This document shows, piece by piece, positions 5,216-5,736 of a stretch of DNA of 5,736 nucleotides. The stretch is from NCBI GenBank assembly GCA_025924845.1, contig JAICHN010000338.1, positions 1-5,736 on the forward strand, written 5' to 3'. The notes beneath the pieces are model-generated. The model saw only the letters and a list, made by a program, of their open reading frames with translations. It was not told the DNA's origin and ran no database searches. The DNA is from Chloroflexota bacterium. GTDB taxonomy: Bacteria; Chloroflexota; UBA5177; JANWHV01. The first letter of the stretch is position 1, and every line of letters begins with the position of its first letter. The position numbers and the translations under genes are program-made.

Positions 5216-5736
5216 TCAGCGGTTCGGGCAGGTAGGCGCCGAGTCGGCGATTTGATACTGCACACGCTCCTCCGCCGTGAAATCGCCGCGTAGTTTCGTA
5301 CAGAGGTCGCGAATAACGTCGTGATAATCCATGTACCAGATCTGGGCGCCGAGATTGCGACTGCCGGTGGCTAAGTACCGCCCGTCCGGCGAAAAGGCCA
5401 GAATGTCGCTCCAATCGCCATAGGCGAGGAAAAATCCAGCGGCGCTCAGGTCGAGGCCGTGAGTTAGCGGTACGCGGGCCGGGAGATACCCCGGCTCATC
5501 GGTGAGGAGGCGCAGTTGCGCTCCCGTCCGGGGATCCCATAAGCGGGCGGTTTTATCGTCGCTGGCACTGGCGATATACGTGCCGTCTGGGGAGTAGGCG
5601 ACCCGGCCCACCGCGCGTGTATGCCCAATGAAGCGCCGCAACTCCTGACCGGTGGCCACATCCCAGAGCCGTACCGTGTCGTCGTCACCCCCGCTGAGGA
5701 CGGTTTTCCCGTCCGGCGCGAAAGCGAGGCCGCGCG
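5216..5736 (-). CDS. WD40 repeat beta-propeller protein, C-terminal part
   Basis: The 5' end is beyond the window. The visible 172 residues run in frame from the edge to TGA at 5216-5218. They start with the end of one blade (FAPDG...SGGDDDTVRLWD), then a full canonical 42-residue blade (GHTRAVGRVAYSPDG...SASDDKTARLWD). The last blade reads AFSPDGRYLATGSRNLGAQIW but is lengthened to 67 residues and lacks the usual GH dyad. The tail DYHDVIRDLCTKLRGDFTAEE and YQIADSAPTCPNR follows. This tail is typical of WD40 proteins of Chloroflexota and cyanobacteria, often C-terminal to AAA/NB-ARC, kinase or TIR-like domains, which cannot be seen here. The propeller is expected to be a protein-binding platform. 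A GTG at 5659 is internal, because the frame is open and clearly coding upstream of it. Confidence 0.92.
   Translation of the reverse strand, partial: RGLAFAPDGKTVLSGGDDDTVRLWDVATGQELRRFIGHTRAVGRVAYSPDGTYIASASDDKTARLWDPRTGAQLRLLTDEPGYLPARVPLTHGLDLSAAGFFLAYGDWSDILAFSPDGRYLATGSRNLGAQIWYMDYHDVIRDLCTKLRGDFTAEERVQYQIADSAPTCPNR

Noticed and set aside
4996..5265. Small open frames on both strands between the WD40 and secreted-protein genes
   Set aside because: They have mutual overlap, partial overlap with the WD40 gene, no good ribosome binding site and no recognisable protein.

Overview
The window looks like chromosomal DNA from a Chloroflexota-type bacterium. This is inferred from family resemblance only. 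The clues are a Uma2 (DUF820) gene, a secreted protein built on 'HGGLAQQGYPIS...YFERAVFE' repeats, Ser/Pro/Thr-Pro linkers, and a WD40 protein ending in 'FTAEERVQYQIADSAPTC'. The DNA is mostly moderately to highly GC-rich. Every convincing protein gene lies on the minus strand, so the text runs from right to left in transcription order.

Right edge (5216-5736): the 3' end of a WD40 beta-propeller gene that enters from outside the window. A 455-base gap with no gene follows (4761-5215). Then comes a 448-residue secreted protein (3414-4760) with a signal peptide, two copies of an ~80-residue repeat, a Pro-rich linker and two related Ig-like C-terminal modules. A 188-base gap (3226-3413) holds a perfect 11-bp inverted repeat.

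Centre (2504-3225): a membrane-anchored alpha/beta hydrolase of the Bem46/serine aminopeptidase S33 type. It is broken: the first ~128 residues and the last ~112 are recognisable but lie in different frames, and the segment that should carry the GxSxG nucleophile is missing. Next, 37 bases downstream, is a 298-residue lipoprotein (1570-2466) with a lipobox, a long Pro/Ala/Thr linker and an LppX/LprG-like C-terminal domain.

Left part: a Uma2-family PD-(D/E)XK nuclease-fold protein (584-1201), preceded by a leader with a consensus -10 box. After it, a shifted frame reads like a decayed C-terminal tail (430-585). The left end has no convincing gene except a tRNA-Phe(GAA)-like sequence on the minus strand (50-123). 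Its anticodon and T arms are good, but the D arm and the 5' acceptor strand are degraded.

The genes do not form an obvious pathway. The three central ones encode envelope or exported products. The hydrolase and lipoprotein may once have formed an operon. I see no defence system, transposase or CRISPR array. The most notable points are the deletion in the hydrolase, the tRNA remnant and the modular duplicated exoprotein.
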